Source of the DNA: Spongiibacteraceae bacterium UBA5047
Lineage (GTDB): Bacteria; Pseudomonadota; Gammaproteobacteria; Pseudomonadales; Spongiibacteraceae
Assembly (NCBI GenBank): GCA_002415025.1
Contig: DIBR01000034.1
Coordinates: 71,909-135,908 of the forward strand
Reading direction: 5' to 3'
DNA length: 64,000 nucleotides
Below, one piece after another: positions 50,577 through 58,815 of this stretch. The notes beneath the pieces are model-generated. The model was given only the letters and a program-made list of their open reading frames with translations, did not search any database and was not told the origin of the DNA. The position numbers and the translations under genes were made by a program. The stretch's first letter is position 1. Each line of letters begins with the position of its first letter.

Positions 50577-51550
50577 AGGCGCTTGCCGCTGGCATCAAAG
50601 CCACTCAGTTCACTGCGATGGTGAGGCCGGTGGTAATCAATCTCGGGGCCGCAGGGCACAATGGCGGTTGGGTTAATGGTGTCGTGGCTGGCGTAGTAAT
50701 GCGTTTTGATGTGTTTGAAATTAACAGTCTTTTCAACATTGGGCCATTGATACAACTCGCGGGTGTAGGCAGACAGCGCGGGAAAATCTTCAAGCCGCTG
50801 GCGGTTACATTTAAAGTGACCGTGGTAAACGGCATCAAATCGAATCAGCGTGGTAAACAGCCGCCAGTCTGCTTCGGTGATGCGCTCACCGGCGAGAAAG
50901 CGCTGCCGGGCAAGTTTACTTTCGAGCCAGTCTAGCGCCTCGAAAAGACTGTTATAAGCCTCTTCATAGGCGCTCTGGGTCGTGGCGAAACCGGCGCGAT
51001 AGACCCCGTTATTGACCTCGGCATACACCCGCTCGTTCACGGCATCAATCTCGGCGCGCAGCTCAGGCGGGTAGTAGTCGTCGCGATTGCCGGTCAGATC
51101 ATCAAACGCCGAATTGAACTGGCGAATAATGTCGGCGGATTCATTGTTTACGATGCCCATTGCCCGGGTATCCCAGAGCACCGGCACCGTCACCCGGCCG
51201 CTGTAATCCGGTTGATGCTTTGTATACAGCTGGTAGTGACAATCCAGTTGGTAGAGCGCGTCGCCGCTGGAGCCGGACGCGCGATCAAAGGTCCAGCCCT
51301 TGCTTTGCATCAACGGGCTAACCACCGAGACATCAATCAGGTCATCGAGCTGCTTCAACTCCCGAAAAATCAGGGCACGATGTGCCCACGGGCAGGCCAG
51401 CGACACATACAGATGATAGCGCTCGGCCGCAGGCGGGTGGGCTGCATCACCCACAGCGGCCCGAAACTGGCTGCCCTCGCGGATAAACTCTCCACTTTCA
51501 CCCGTGTCGTACCACTTGTCCCGCCACTGGCCTTTAACCAATAGTCCCAT
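50573..51550 (-). CDS. yqjG: Glutathionyl-hydroquinone reductase
   Basis: 325 residues from ATG 51550 (GGGAGGAG upstream). GST-fold enzyme of the Xi/YqjG class that reduces glutathionyl-hydroquinones: the opening GQWRDKWYDTGESGEFIRE, the catalytic Cys in SLACPWAHRAL (Cys53), and the C-terminal all-helix domain with FIRFDAVYHGHFKCNRQRL. Length is right for the family (about 320-330). It and the LysR gene form an operon divergent from doxX. Confidence 0.92.
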   Translation of the reverse strand: MGLLVKGQWRDKWYDTGESGEFIREGSQFRAAVGDAAHPPAAERYHLYVSLACPWAHRALIFRELKQLDDLIDVSVVSPLMQSKGWTFDRASGSSGDALYQLDCHYQLYTKHQPDYSGRVTVPVLWDTRAMGIVNNESADIIRQFNSAFDDLTGNRDDYYPPELRAEIDAVNERVYAEVNNGVYRAGFATTQSAYEEAYNSLFEALDWLESKLARQRFLAGERITEADWRLFTTLIRFDAVYHGHFKCNRQRLEDFPALSAYTRELYQWPNVEKTVNFKHIKTHYYASHDTINPTAIVPCGPEIDYHRPHHRSELSGFDASGKRL

Positions 51551-51569
51551 GACTCCTCCCATATTCAGC

Positions 51570-51633
51570 GTTTCACTGTGCAACCTGCAGTGAAACATAC
51601 ACAGCCACCCAGCCTAAATTGCAATAATGCAAT
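51570..51633. promoter_or_regulatory. Palindromes between divergent yqjG and doxX
   Basis: GTTTCACTG (51570-51578) and CAGTGAAAC (51588-51596) form a perfect 9-base inverted repeat, and ATTGCAATAATGCAAT (51618-51633) is a second perfect palindrome. Both lie in the 215-base region between the divergent yqjG-lysR and doxX genes and are fit targets for the LysR protein. Confidence 0.6.
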
Positions 51634-51765
51634 ATGGAAGTGCACTTTTACCTAATTTCAAGTTTTTTATGCAAGGGGCAAACTGCAGGGGTGATGTACA
51701 AACCCGCCGGACCAAACCCTAAAAAGGCATTGATCCGGCAACACCTTGTCAATGGAGACTTGCTT

Positions 51766-52185
51766 ATGAACACTCACTCACAACAACTGGGAACGGCCCT
51801 GCTGCGTATTAGTCTGGGCGTTATTTATCTGGCGCACAGTGTATACCTGAAACTCTTTATTTTTACCCTGCCGGGAACGGTTGCTTACTTTGAATCGATC
51901 GGCCTGCCGGCGATTGTCGCCTACGCTACGTTTTTCATCGAAGCCGTCGGCGGCCTGGCGCTGGTCATTGGTTACCAGAGCCGTCTGTTCGCGCTCGCGC
52001 TGATTCCCGTTGCGCTGGGAGCGACCTGGGCGCATGCGGGCGCTGGCTGGGTATTTAACGCTGAGGGCGGCGGCTGGGAGTACCCGCTGTTTCTCGCCGT
52101 GACTACTGCCGTGGTCGCTCTGCAAGGGAATGGCGCCTTATCACTGCAAGACCGGAGTCCGGCGCTGGAAGTACGCACGGCCTGA
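51766..52185 (+). CDS. DoxX-family membrane protein
   Basis: 139 residues from ATG 51766 (GGAG upstream); an earlier in-frame codon would cross the palindromes. Four membrane segments (LLRISLGVIYLAHSVYLKLF; IVAYATFFIEAVGGLALVIGY; FALALIPVALGATWAH; PLFLAVTTAVVALQ). This is the YqjF/DoxX type. It is divergent from yqjG-lysR, as in quinone- or aromatic-stress loci. Confidence 0.9.
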   Translation: MNTHSQQLGTALLRISLGVIYLAHSVYLKLFIFTLPGTVAYFESIGLPAIVAYATFFIEAVGGLALVIGYQSRLFALALIPVALGATWAHAGAGWVFNAEGGGWEYPLFLAVTTAVVALQGNGALSLQDRSPALEVRTA

Positions 52186-52280
52186 GCCGCCATCGGAAAT
52201 CGTCAGGTTGCCATCGCCGGTCGGCTCAAGCCCGCCGGCATTTTTATTGGTTCTTCGTAAGCTCAGGTGAATAGGCTATT

Positions 52281-52352
52281 GTGGGAGCGTGCCCTGCGCG
52301 CGAACAAAGCCAACCCGGCAACTGCTGATTCGCCTGCAGGGCAGGCTCCCAC
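52281..52352. repeat. REP pair, outward arrangement, copy 4
   Basis: GTGGGAGCGTGCCCTGCGCG (from 52281) and, after about 24 bases, TTCGCCTGCAGGGCAGGCTC (from 52329). The arms are in the opposite order to the other four copies: GTGGGAGC first, CTCCCAC last. It lies in the 284-base gap between doxX and the AAA gene, which holds nothing else recognisable. Confidence 0.8.
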
Positions 52353-52469
52353 ACATTCATTCAATCCAATTGCTGTTTCCCACTCAAATCTGCGATAAAC
52401 CTGTTTATTCCCGATATTGCATCAGAATCTGCTTGTCAGCGCTTGCGGCGCCGCTTATGTTTATCCTCC

Positions 52470-53945
52470 ATGAATGACGCCCATGATCTCAATCTGATTC
52501 TCGACTCCCGCATACCCATCGTGGTGCTGGAAACCCATGAAGAAAAGCGCGCGCTGCAACTGCTAACGCGGGTAGCGGTCAAACGCGCCTGTTCGCTGCA
52601 CTGCTGGTCTGTGACCGAAGGCATCAACCACCTGGGCTTTGGCCAGAAAATCGGCGGCAAAGGGGATCTTTGTGACCCGGAGCAAGCGCTGATACAAATC
52701 AAACAACAACCTCAGAGTGCTATTATTGCCCTCTGTGACTTTCACCCCTATCTCACCAACCCCACCATTGTGCGCTTGCTTAAAGACATAGCGCTGAACG
52801 CTGAAAGCAGCGGCCAGACGCTGTTGTTAATCAGTCACGCGCTCAAACTTCCGCCTGAACTGTCGCGTTTGAGTGCCTACTTCAAACTCTCGCTGCCGAG
52901 CGAGCAGCAACTCGAAGCGATGATTCGCGAAGAGGCTCGCGCCTGGGCTCAGGACAACGGTGGCCACAAAGTCAAAACTGACCAGCAAACACTCCAGCAG
53001 TTGTTGAGCAACCTTAAGGGCCTCAGCTTTGACGACAGTCGCCGGCTGATTCGAGCGGCGATTCGCGACGACGGCGCCATCGACGATAGCGATCTGCCCG
53101 AGATCAACCGCGGCAAATTCCAACTGATGGACATGGAAGGCATTCTCAGCTTTGAGTACAACACCGAGAAATTTTCCAGTGTTGGGGGTTTGCACGACCT
53201 CAAAGACTGGCTGGAACATCGCAAGTCAGCCTTTCTTGATACTGCACCGGCTCAGGACTGCCCGAAAGGCGTCATGCTGTTAGGTGTTCAGGGCGGTGGC
53301 AAAAGTCTGGCGGCAAAAGCGATTGCCGGTGTATGGGGTTTGCCGCTGCTGCGCCTGGATTTTGCGGCGCTGTACAACAAATACATCGGTGAAACCGAGA
53401 AAAATCTGCGCGAAGCGCTGCAGCTTTCCGAGTTGATGTCACCCTGCGTACTGTGGATTGATGAAATTGAAAAGGGGCTGGCCAATGGCCAGAGCGACGA
53501 TGGCACCTCGCGCCGTATTCAGGGCACGCTGCTCACTTGGCTGTCGGAACGCAGCAAGCCGGTATTTGTGGTTTGCACCTCCAACGATATCAGCGGCCTG
53601 CCACCGGAACTGGTGCGCAAGGGCCGGCTGGACGAAATCTTTTTTGTCGACCTGCCCGATGCCGCCATTCGACAGGATATTTTCGCCATTCATTTGCGCA
53701 AGCGCGGGCAGGAACCACAAACCTTTGACCTGGCGCGCCTGGCAATGTCCAGCGAGGGTTTTTCGGGCGCTGAAATTGAACAGGCCGTGGTATCCGGTTT
53801 GTATACCGCAGCCGCCAGAGCACAGGCGCTCAGCACGGAGCTGGTGTTAGATGCGCTGGAAAAAACCCGCCCGCTGGCGGTTGTGATGGGCGAAAAAATC
53901 CAGGCTTTGCGTCATTGGGCTGCCGAGCGCACTGTAGCCGCGTGA
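52470..53945 (+). CDS. Ycf46-like AAA ATPase
   Basis: 491 residues from ATG 52470. Residues 1-240 form an N-terminal domain (LNLILDSRIPIVVLETHEEKRALQLL opening) as in Ycf46 proteins. The AAA module has Walker A GVQGGGKSLAAKA, Walker B CVLWIDEIEKG, sensor VCTSNDISGLP, arginine-finger region RKGRLDEIFFVDLP and the FSGAEIEQAV sensor-2 helix. Ycf46 is an FtsH-like ATPase lacking the protease domain, found in cyanobacteria, chloroplasts and some proteobacteria, with a role in CO2 or stress response suggested in cyanobacteria. Its function here is unknown. It stands between doxX and the hydrolase gene. Confidence 0.85.
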   Translation: MNDAHDLNLILDSRIPIVVLETHEEKRALQLLTRVAVKRACSLHCWSVTEGINHLGFGQKIGGKGDLCDPEQALIQIKQQPQSAIIALCDFHPYLTNPTIVRLLKDIALNAESSGQTLLLISHALKLPPELSRLSAYFKLSLPSEQQLEAMIREEARAWAQDNGGHKVKTDQQTLQQLLSNLKGLSFDDSRRLIRAAIRDDGAIDDSDLPEINRGKFQLMDMEGILSFEYNTEKFSSVGGLHDLKDWLEHRKSAFLDTAPAQDCPKGVMLLGVQGGGKSLAAKAIAGVWGLPLLRLDFAALYNKYIGETEKNLREALQLSELMSPCVLWIDEIEKGLANGQSDDGTSRRIQGTLLTWLSERSKPVFVVCTSNDISGLPPELVRKGRLDEIFFVDLPDAAIRQDIFAIHLRKRGQEPQTFDLARLAMSSEGFSGAEIEQAVVSGLYTAAARAQALSTELVLDALEKTRPLAVVMGEKIQALRHWAAERTVAA

Positions 53946-54072
53946 ACGCCAAGCCACACGCGGTCGACCAGCTGCTACGCAAAATTCCTGACCTATTTTG
54001 CACTTGACCCTCTGACAGCGACGGCCACACACTGAGGCAACGCTATTTCGATGTTTGCCTGAGGATTTGCCG

Positions 54073-54840
54073 GTGCCATCCAGTATCCCTTCTGCCCCAC
54101 TCGACGATCACCCCGCGCCTCCCGAACTGTGGCACTCTCTTTCGGAGGGCGTACGCGCCCTGTTCGAATGCCAGCAGTTACTGCTCGCAAGACCGTTCCT
54201 GAAACGCGCGCCTCAAGGCGATGGTCATCCGGTCATGACGCTGCCGGGTTTTGGCGGCGCCGACGGCTGCATGGCGCCACTGCGAAGCTGGATAACACGC
54301 TGGGGTTACGACGCTCGCCCCTGGGAACTGGGGCGCAATTTCCCCAAGTACAAAATGTCGTCGCTGGATGAGGCGATGCTGTTTCGTGAAAAAATGGTGG
54401 CACGCGCGGCCAGACAACTTGAAAAAATTTATCTGGAAACGGGGCAGAAAGTCAGCCTGGTAGGCTGGAGCCTTGGCGGCATTTACGCCCACGAACTCGG
54501 TCAGCTACACCCGGAATGGGTACGGCGCGTAATAACGCTGGGCACACCTCACGGCGACCCGCGCGGCACAGCCGCCTGGGATATTATGCGGCGCGCCTAC
54601 AACAGCAATGTACCCGAAGAAGTGCAGGATATCTCCGGCTGGCTGGTTGCCAATACCGGTGAACAGAAAGTGCCAATGACGGTGATTTTTAGCCCCACAG
54701 ACGGCATCGTCAGCCAGGAAGTGGCCATGATTGGCCACCCCTCGGTGAGACATCTGGCGGTGAATTCAAGTCATTTGGGCTTTGCCATAAACCCGAAAGT
54801 TTACTGGCTGCTGGCCAAAGAGCTGGCCAGAACCGTTTAG
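54073..54840 (+). CDS. Alpha/beta hydrolase (lipase-like)
   Basis: 255 residues from GTG 54073, chosen because GAGG lies eight bases upstream; a TTG at 54055 is the alternative. The nucleophile elbow is GWSLGG, the oxyanion region LPGFGGADG, then FSPTDGIV (acid) and SSHLGFA (His). The ordering Ser-Asp-His and the LGTPHGDP stretch resemble triacylglycerol lipases or PGAP1-like esterases. No signal peptide, so probably cytosolic. It follows the AAA gene by about 130 bases and is convergent with chrR. Confidence 0.85.
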   Translation: MPSSIPSAPLDDHPAPPELWHSLSEGVRALFECQQLLLARPFLKRAPQGDGHPVMTLPGFGGADGCMAPLRSWITRWGYDARPWELGRNFPKYKMSSLDEAMLFREKMVARAARQLEKIYLETGQKVSLVGWSLGGIYAHELGQLHPEWVRRVITLGTPHGDPRGTAAWDIMRRAYNSNVPEEVQDISGWLVANTGEQKVPMTVIFSPTDGIVSQEVAMIGHPSVRHLAVNSSHLGFAINPKVYWLLAKELARTV

Positions 54841-54856
54841 GGAAAACCCCGGCGCG

Positions 54857-55519
54857 TCAGAGACCGGTCAGCGGCTTCATCAGGGTGGGAATCAAGCCCT
54901 TGAATCGCAGGCCCGCGTCCATACCTGCCAGGCAGATACAGGGTTCATCGTCAAACGCGACCGGCTGGTGCTCTACGCTGCTATCGAGATCCGCCACGTC
55001 GCCCATATGAAAACTGCCGAGCTTGTCGTGATAGCCGCCCTGCAACAAGAGGGTGAGTTCTGCGCCTTTGTGAGTGTGTACCGGCATGGCCAGGCCAGCA
55101 CCAATTCGCAACATGAAGGATTTACCCTCATCCAGCGGCAAGTTGAATTTTTCGATACCGGGTGCCAGCTTGCGCCACTTCAACTGATTGTAATTGTCGA
55201 TACCCAGCAGTGACTTCAGCCGCTTGGGCAAAAAGGAATCGTCACCTTGGGTAGAGGCAACCGCCGAGGCTGGTGCCCGCTCCGGCAGCGGCTGTTGATC
55301 CAGCAAGGCCATAACGTTGTTGCGCGCCGCTTCCGGCAGCGGTTTGGCCGCCACGGTTTCGAGCATCTGGCCGCCCAGCGCTTCGGCACTGCGCAGCTCT
55401 TTCCGGCACTGACTGCAGCGTTCGGCATGGCACCCCACCACCAGTGCCATGGCGGCCGGCAGCGTACCCGCTGCGTAGGCCATCAAGGTCTCCGGCTGTA
55501 AATGGTGCTGAATGTTCAT
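54857..55519 (-). CDS. chrR: ChrR-type zinc anti-sigma factor
   Basis: 220 residues. ChrR binds and inhibits the paired ECF sigma until singlet oxygen or peroxide releases it. The N-terminal zinc anti-sigma domain has His6, His31, Cys35 and Cys38 (HAERCSQC), the same numbering I recall for Rhodobacter ChrR. The C-terminal cupin keeps His148, His150, Glu154 (HTHKGAE) and His184. Its start overlaps the sigma stop by ATGA, so the two are co-translated, as is usual for the pair. Confidence 0.92.
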   Translation of the reverse strand: MNIQHHLQPETLMAYAAGTLPAAMALVVGCHAERCSQCRKELRSAEALGGQMLETVAAKPLPEAARNNVMALLDQQPLPERAPASAVASTQGDDSFLPKRLKSLLGIDNYNQLKWRKLAPGIEKFNLPLDEGKSFMLRIGAGLAMPVHTHKGAELTLLLQGGYHDKLGSFHMGDVADLDSSVEHQPVAFDDEPCICLAGMDAGLRFKGLIPTLMKPLTGL

Positions 55520-56088
55520 ACATTTTCTCCGTACTTCTCACGCAAGGCTTGCAGGGCCAAACGCAAACTCGACTTCACACTACCCAGCGGCATACCGGTA
55601 TCGGCTGCGATTTCGCTGTGACTTTTACCTTCAAAATAAGCCTTGAACACAACCTGTGCCTGGTTGCGCGGCAAGGCATCCAGCGCTTCCTGAATCCGGT
55701 CTGCGTCCAGCGCCCCGGTATCTTCCTCCGGGTCTTCGGCACCCACACCGGCCTCAAGATACTCATCATCCAGCTCGTAAACGGTTGCCCTTTGTTTACG
55801 TAAACGGTCTATCCATAGATTTCGGGCGACACGAAAAAGCCAGGTACTGACGGCGGCCTTGCGTGGCTGATACAGGTGAGCCTTGTTCCACAGAGCCAGC
55901 AAGGCCTCTTGGCTGAGGTCTTCTGCCAGCCCGCTATCAACCCCCATGCCCAGAAGATAGGCATTCACACGTGGAGAAAAATAATCAAACAGCTCCATAA
56001 AGCTCTGCTTGTCACGCTGGCTGGCTACCTGCTCCATGCAGCTAATCCAGTGCCGGGCATCAACGCTTTCGCCGACGCTGTCTGTCAT
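55516..56088 (-). CDS. rpoE: ECF sigma factor, RpoE/ChrR group (ECF11)
   Basis: 190 residues from ATG 56088 (AAGGAG upstream). Sigma region 2 (FMELFDYFSPRVNAYLLGMG, then DLSQEALLALWNKAHLY and WLFRVARNLWIDRLRK) and region 4 (ALDALPRNQAQVVFKAYFEGKSHSEIA, with SVKSSLRLALQALRE). The pairing with a ChrR protein places it in ECF11, which answers to singlet oxygen and organic peroxide. A matching promoter lies just upstream (autoregulation). No photolyase or cyclopropane synthase, common targets, is adjacent. Confidence 0.93.
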   Translation of the reverse strand: MTDSVGESVDARHWISCMEQVASQRDKQSFMELFDYFSPRVNAYLLGMGVDSGLAEDLSQEALLALWNKAHLYQPRKAAVSTWLFRVARNLWIDRLRKQRATVYELDDEYLEAGVGAEDPEEDTGALDADRIQEALDALPRNQAQVVFKAYFEGKSHSEIAADTGMPLGSVKSSLRLALQALREKYGENV

Positions 56089-56110
56089 TGGTTCTCCTTG
56101 CTGTTCACTC

Positions 56111-56136
56111 TACGCACCCGCTCGTCATTTAGATCA
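56111..56136 (-). promoter_or_regulatory. ECF11-type promoter of rpoE-chrR
   Basis: On the reverse strand TGATCT (56136-56131) is followed after 16 bases by CGTA (56114-56111), close to the TGATC-N16/17-CGTA pattern known for RpoE/ChrR sigma factors. It would place a start site about 17 bases before the Shine-Dalgarno-bearing start at 56088, with a short leader. It is directly upstream of the sigma gene, as expected for autoregulation. Confidence 0.65.
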
Positions 56137-56277
56137 GGTGATATGACAAAATATTTACAGGCAAAGTAGAGCACAGTTCGGCCACCAGCGACACAGAAAC
56201 ACCGCCGCCAGTGCCACAGCCGTTGCCATTGCCGTTGTAGCGGGGCTACCATAATACCTGACTGTCAGGAGAGCTGT

Positions 56278-57297
56278 ATGCCCCACCCTTCCTCGCCCCA
56301 ACATCAAGGTTTTGCCGAACTGATCGGCAACACCCCGCTGGTCTATTTGCGGGCCGCGTCCGAAGCCACCGGATGCACTATTTACGGCAAGGCCGAGTTC
56401 CTCAACCCCGGCGGCTCCGTGAAGGACCGCACCGCACTGGGCATTGTTCGCGCCGCCGAAGCCAGCGGCGAGCTGCGCCCCGGCGGCACCATTGTCGAAG
56501 GCACGGCCGGCAATACCGGCATCGGCCTGACCCTGCTCGCCAACTCGCTGGGTTACAAATCGGTGGTGGTGATGCCGCAATCACTCAGCCGGGAGAAAAT
56601 CGGCCTGCTGGACCTCTACGGCGCCGACCTGAGACTGGTCAAGGCCACCAGCTATGACGACCCCAATCACTACATTCACACCGCCGAACGACTGACCAAA
56701 GAGCTGAATGCGAAGAGCGAACAGGGCGCAGTCTGGGCCAGACAGTTCGACAATACCGCCAACCGCGATATTCACTACCAAACCACTGGCGCCGAGATTT
56801 GGGAACAGACCGGCGGCCAACTCGACGGCTTTATCTGTGCGGTCGGTACCGGTGGCACGCTGGCCGGCACGGCCATGGCCCTGCGCGAGCGCAAGGCCGA
56901 TATCAAGATCGGCCTGGCAGACCCGATGGGTTCGGCCCTGTTCAATCATTTTGTCAATGGCGAACTCAAAGGCGACGGTCGCTCGATTGCCGAAGGCATT
57001 GGCATCAGTTTTATTACCGGCAACCTAAAAGACTGTGCGATCGATATGCCCTACCAGATCAGTGACGCCGAAGCCCTGCCCCATATCTTCCAGATTCTGC
57101 GTCATGAAGGCCTCTGTCTGGGAGGCTCGTCGGCCATCAATATTGCCGGTGCGGTGCGCATGGCGAAGGACATGGGCCCCGGCCACACCATCGTGACCGT
57201 GCTCTGCGATTATGGCGACCGCTACAAGAGCAAACTGTACAACCCGGTTTTTCTCGAACAGATGGAACTGCCGGTGCCGGACTGGTTGCGGGTGTAG
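56278..57297 (+). CDS. Cysteine synthase-like PLP enzyme
   Basis: 339 residues from ATG 56278 (AGGAG upstream). Fold type II PLP enzyme: catalytic Lys in GGSVKDRTA, PLP phosphate loop AVGTGGTLAGTA, substrate loop VEGTAGNTGIGL (usual CysK has EPTSGNTG), and the Ser that holds the pyridine N in the C-terminal SSAINIA. It would make cysteine from O-acetylserine and sulfide, or a related reaction. The EGTAGNTG form marks a subgroup annotated as cysteine synthase A-like, also seen in CysK2-type proteins with S-sulfocysteine activity. Longer than E. coli CysK by about 15 residues. It stands alone, divergent from the sigma gene. Confidence 0.8.
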   Translation: MPHPSSPQHQGFAELIGNTPLVYLRAASEATGCTIYGKAEFLNPGGSVKDRTALGIVRAAEASGELRPGGTIVEGTAGNTGIGLTLLANSLGYKSVVVMPQSLSREKIGLLDLYGADLRLVKATSYDDPNHYIHTAERLTKELNAKSEQGAVWARQFDNTANRDIHYQTTGAEIWEQTGGQLDGFICAVGTGGTLAGTAMALRERKADIKIGLADPMGSALFNHFVNGELKGDGRSIAEGIGISFITGNLKDCAIDMPYQISDAEALPHIFQILRHEGLCLGGSSAINIAGAVRMAKDMGPGHTIVTVLCDYGDRYKSKLYNPVFLEQMELPVPDWLRV

Positions 57298-57409
57298 GTC
57301 GCTTTCCGGCCCCCCTGCCATTACCAAGTCTTCATTAGACCCGGTGCCGGTCAGCCACTACACTCGCCACCCTCTATAAATTGAATAAAGCCCCAGCGCG
57401 GAGACACCC

Positions 57410-58657
57410 ATGAGCCAATGCCCTTTTGCCAACCTGGTCGACCCCGACACGTATGCCGAAGGCATGCCCTACCAGAAACTGCGTGAATTGCGCGATGCGG
57501 GCCCGGTAGTGCGCATCGACGACCCGATTACCGGCGTTCCCTATTGGGCCGTTACCCGACAACAGGAGCTGGACTACGTATCCAAAAACCCGGCCCTGTT
57601 CTCCTCAGCCGAGCGCACGGCTTTCCCGATGGAGTTCGAAGACTGGATGGTGAAGGACATTCACTCCCACACCATCATCAATATGGACCCGCCGCGCCAC
57701 CAGAAAGTACGCCGCATTGTGCGCGCCGCGTTCACACCCAAAATGATGGACTCCTACGAACCCACCTTTCGCCAACACGCCATCGACATCATTGATGCCG
57801 TAGCCAAGCGCGGAGAGTGCGAGTTTGTCGAGGAAGTTGCCGCCGAATTACCGCTCTTTGCCATTCTCGATTTGATGGGCGTGCCGGCCAGTGACCGCAA
57901 AAAGTTTTACGACTGGACCAACACCATGATTTTCGCCGACGACCCCGACATGTCGATCTCCGAGCTGGAGGGGCAAATGGCGGCTGCGGAGGTGATTACC
58001 TACGCGACCAATCTGGCGCAGGAGTACCAGAAAGACCCGGACAATATGCCCAAAAACGTATTGAGCGCACTGATCAAGGGCGAAGTAGACGGCGAACCGA
58101 TTTCCTACGAGGATTTCGGCTGGATGTTCATTCTGATTCTGGTGGGCGGCAACGAATCTACCCGTACTGTTATGTCGCACGGCATGCGCCTGTTGATGGA
58201 AAACCCGGATCAACTTCAATATCTGGTCGACAACCCCGATAAAATTCCGGCCGCAACCGAAGAGATGCTGCGTTACAACACCGCCTTCATTTCAATGCGC
58301 CGCACGGCAATGGAAGACATGGAACTCGGCGGACAACAGATTAAGGCCGGCGACAAGATACTGTTGCACTACCACACCATTAACCACGACGAGAGCACCT
58401 TCGGCGACGATGCCATGCAATTTGACGTACGCCGCGCCGAGCGCATGCCCGACCTCGCCAATCAGTTGCGTTCATTTGGGATAGGCCAGCACTTTTGTAT
58501 CGGCTCGCATCTGGCACGACTGGAACTGCGCGTGATGTTTGAGGAAATAATCCCCCGCCTGCGCAACCCCGAATTTGCCGCCGAACCTCAATACGTACGC
58601 TCGTTCTTTGTAAACGCCATGAAGGAAATGAAAATCACCTTCACCCCGGAGGCGTAA
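57410..58657 (+). CDS. Cytochrome P450 (paralogue of 32573-33811)
   Basis: 415 residues from ATG 57410. I-helix GGNEST (246-251), ExxR in EEMLR (284-288), haem Cys363 in FGIGQHFCIG. It aligns along most of its length with the P450 at 32573-33811 (shared DDPITGVPYWAV, RRIVRAAFTPK, WTNTMIF, HGMRLLMENP), so the two arose by duplication or share a close subfamily. Electron partners are not nearby. The same MSQCPF or MQCPYKN opening with LVDPDTY suits family CYP107/CYP125-like bacterial P450s; substrate unknown. A perfect REP hairpin follows. Confidence 0.9.
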   Translation: MSQCPFANLVDPDTYAEGMPYQKLRELRDAGPVVRIDDPITGVPYWAVTRQQELDYVSKNPALFSSAERTAFPMEFEDWMVKDIHSHTIINMDPPRHQKVRRIVRAAFTPKMMDSYEPTFRQHAIDIIDAVAKRGECEFVEEVAAELPLFAILDLMGVPASDRKKFYDWTNTMIFADDPDMSISELEGQMAAAEVITYATNLAQEYQKDPDNMPKNVLSALIKGEVDGEPISYEDFGWMFILILVGGNESTRTVMSHGMRLLMENPDQLQYLVDNPDKIPAATEEMLRYNTAFISMRRTAMEDMELGGQQIKAGDKILLHYHTINHDESTFGDDAMQFDVRRAERMPDLANQLRSFGIGQHFCIGSHLARLELRVMFEEIIPRLRNPEFAAEPQYVRSFFVNAMKEMKITFTPEA

Positions 58658-58673
58658 CCCTACCTACCACCCG

Positions 58674-58728
58674 TTCGCCTGCGGGGCAGGCTCCTACACT
58701 ATCTGTAGGAGCCTGCCCCGCAGGCGAA
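58674..58728. repeat. REP doublet, perfect hairpin, copy 5
   Basis: A 25-base arm starting TTCGCCTGCGGGGCAGGCTC and its exact reverse complement (58704-58728) are separated by five bases. The perfect pairing suggests recent mobility and could also terminate the P450 transcript. It lies in the 158-base gap between P450 and lemA, with no gene. Confidence 0.9.
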
Positions 58729-58815
58729 ATCGTTCCGCCGTCATCAGCCCACATTGATTCACACTCCCAGCCTTGCGATACTTCTGCGAACAATAACAGG
58801 CCGGAGACGCCCGAC

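Noticed and set aside
35629..58728. CRISPR array
   Set aside because: The five REP pairs are inverted, far apart and not regularly spaced; no direct-repeat and spacer series or cas gene is present.
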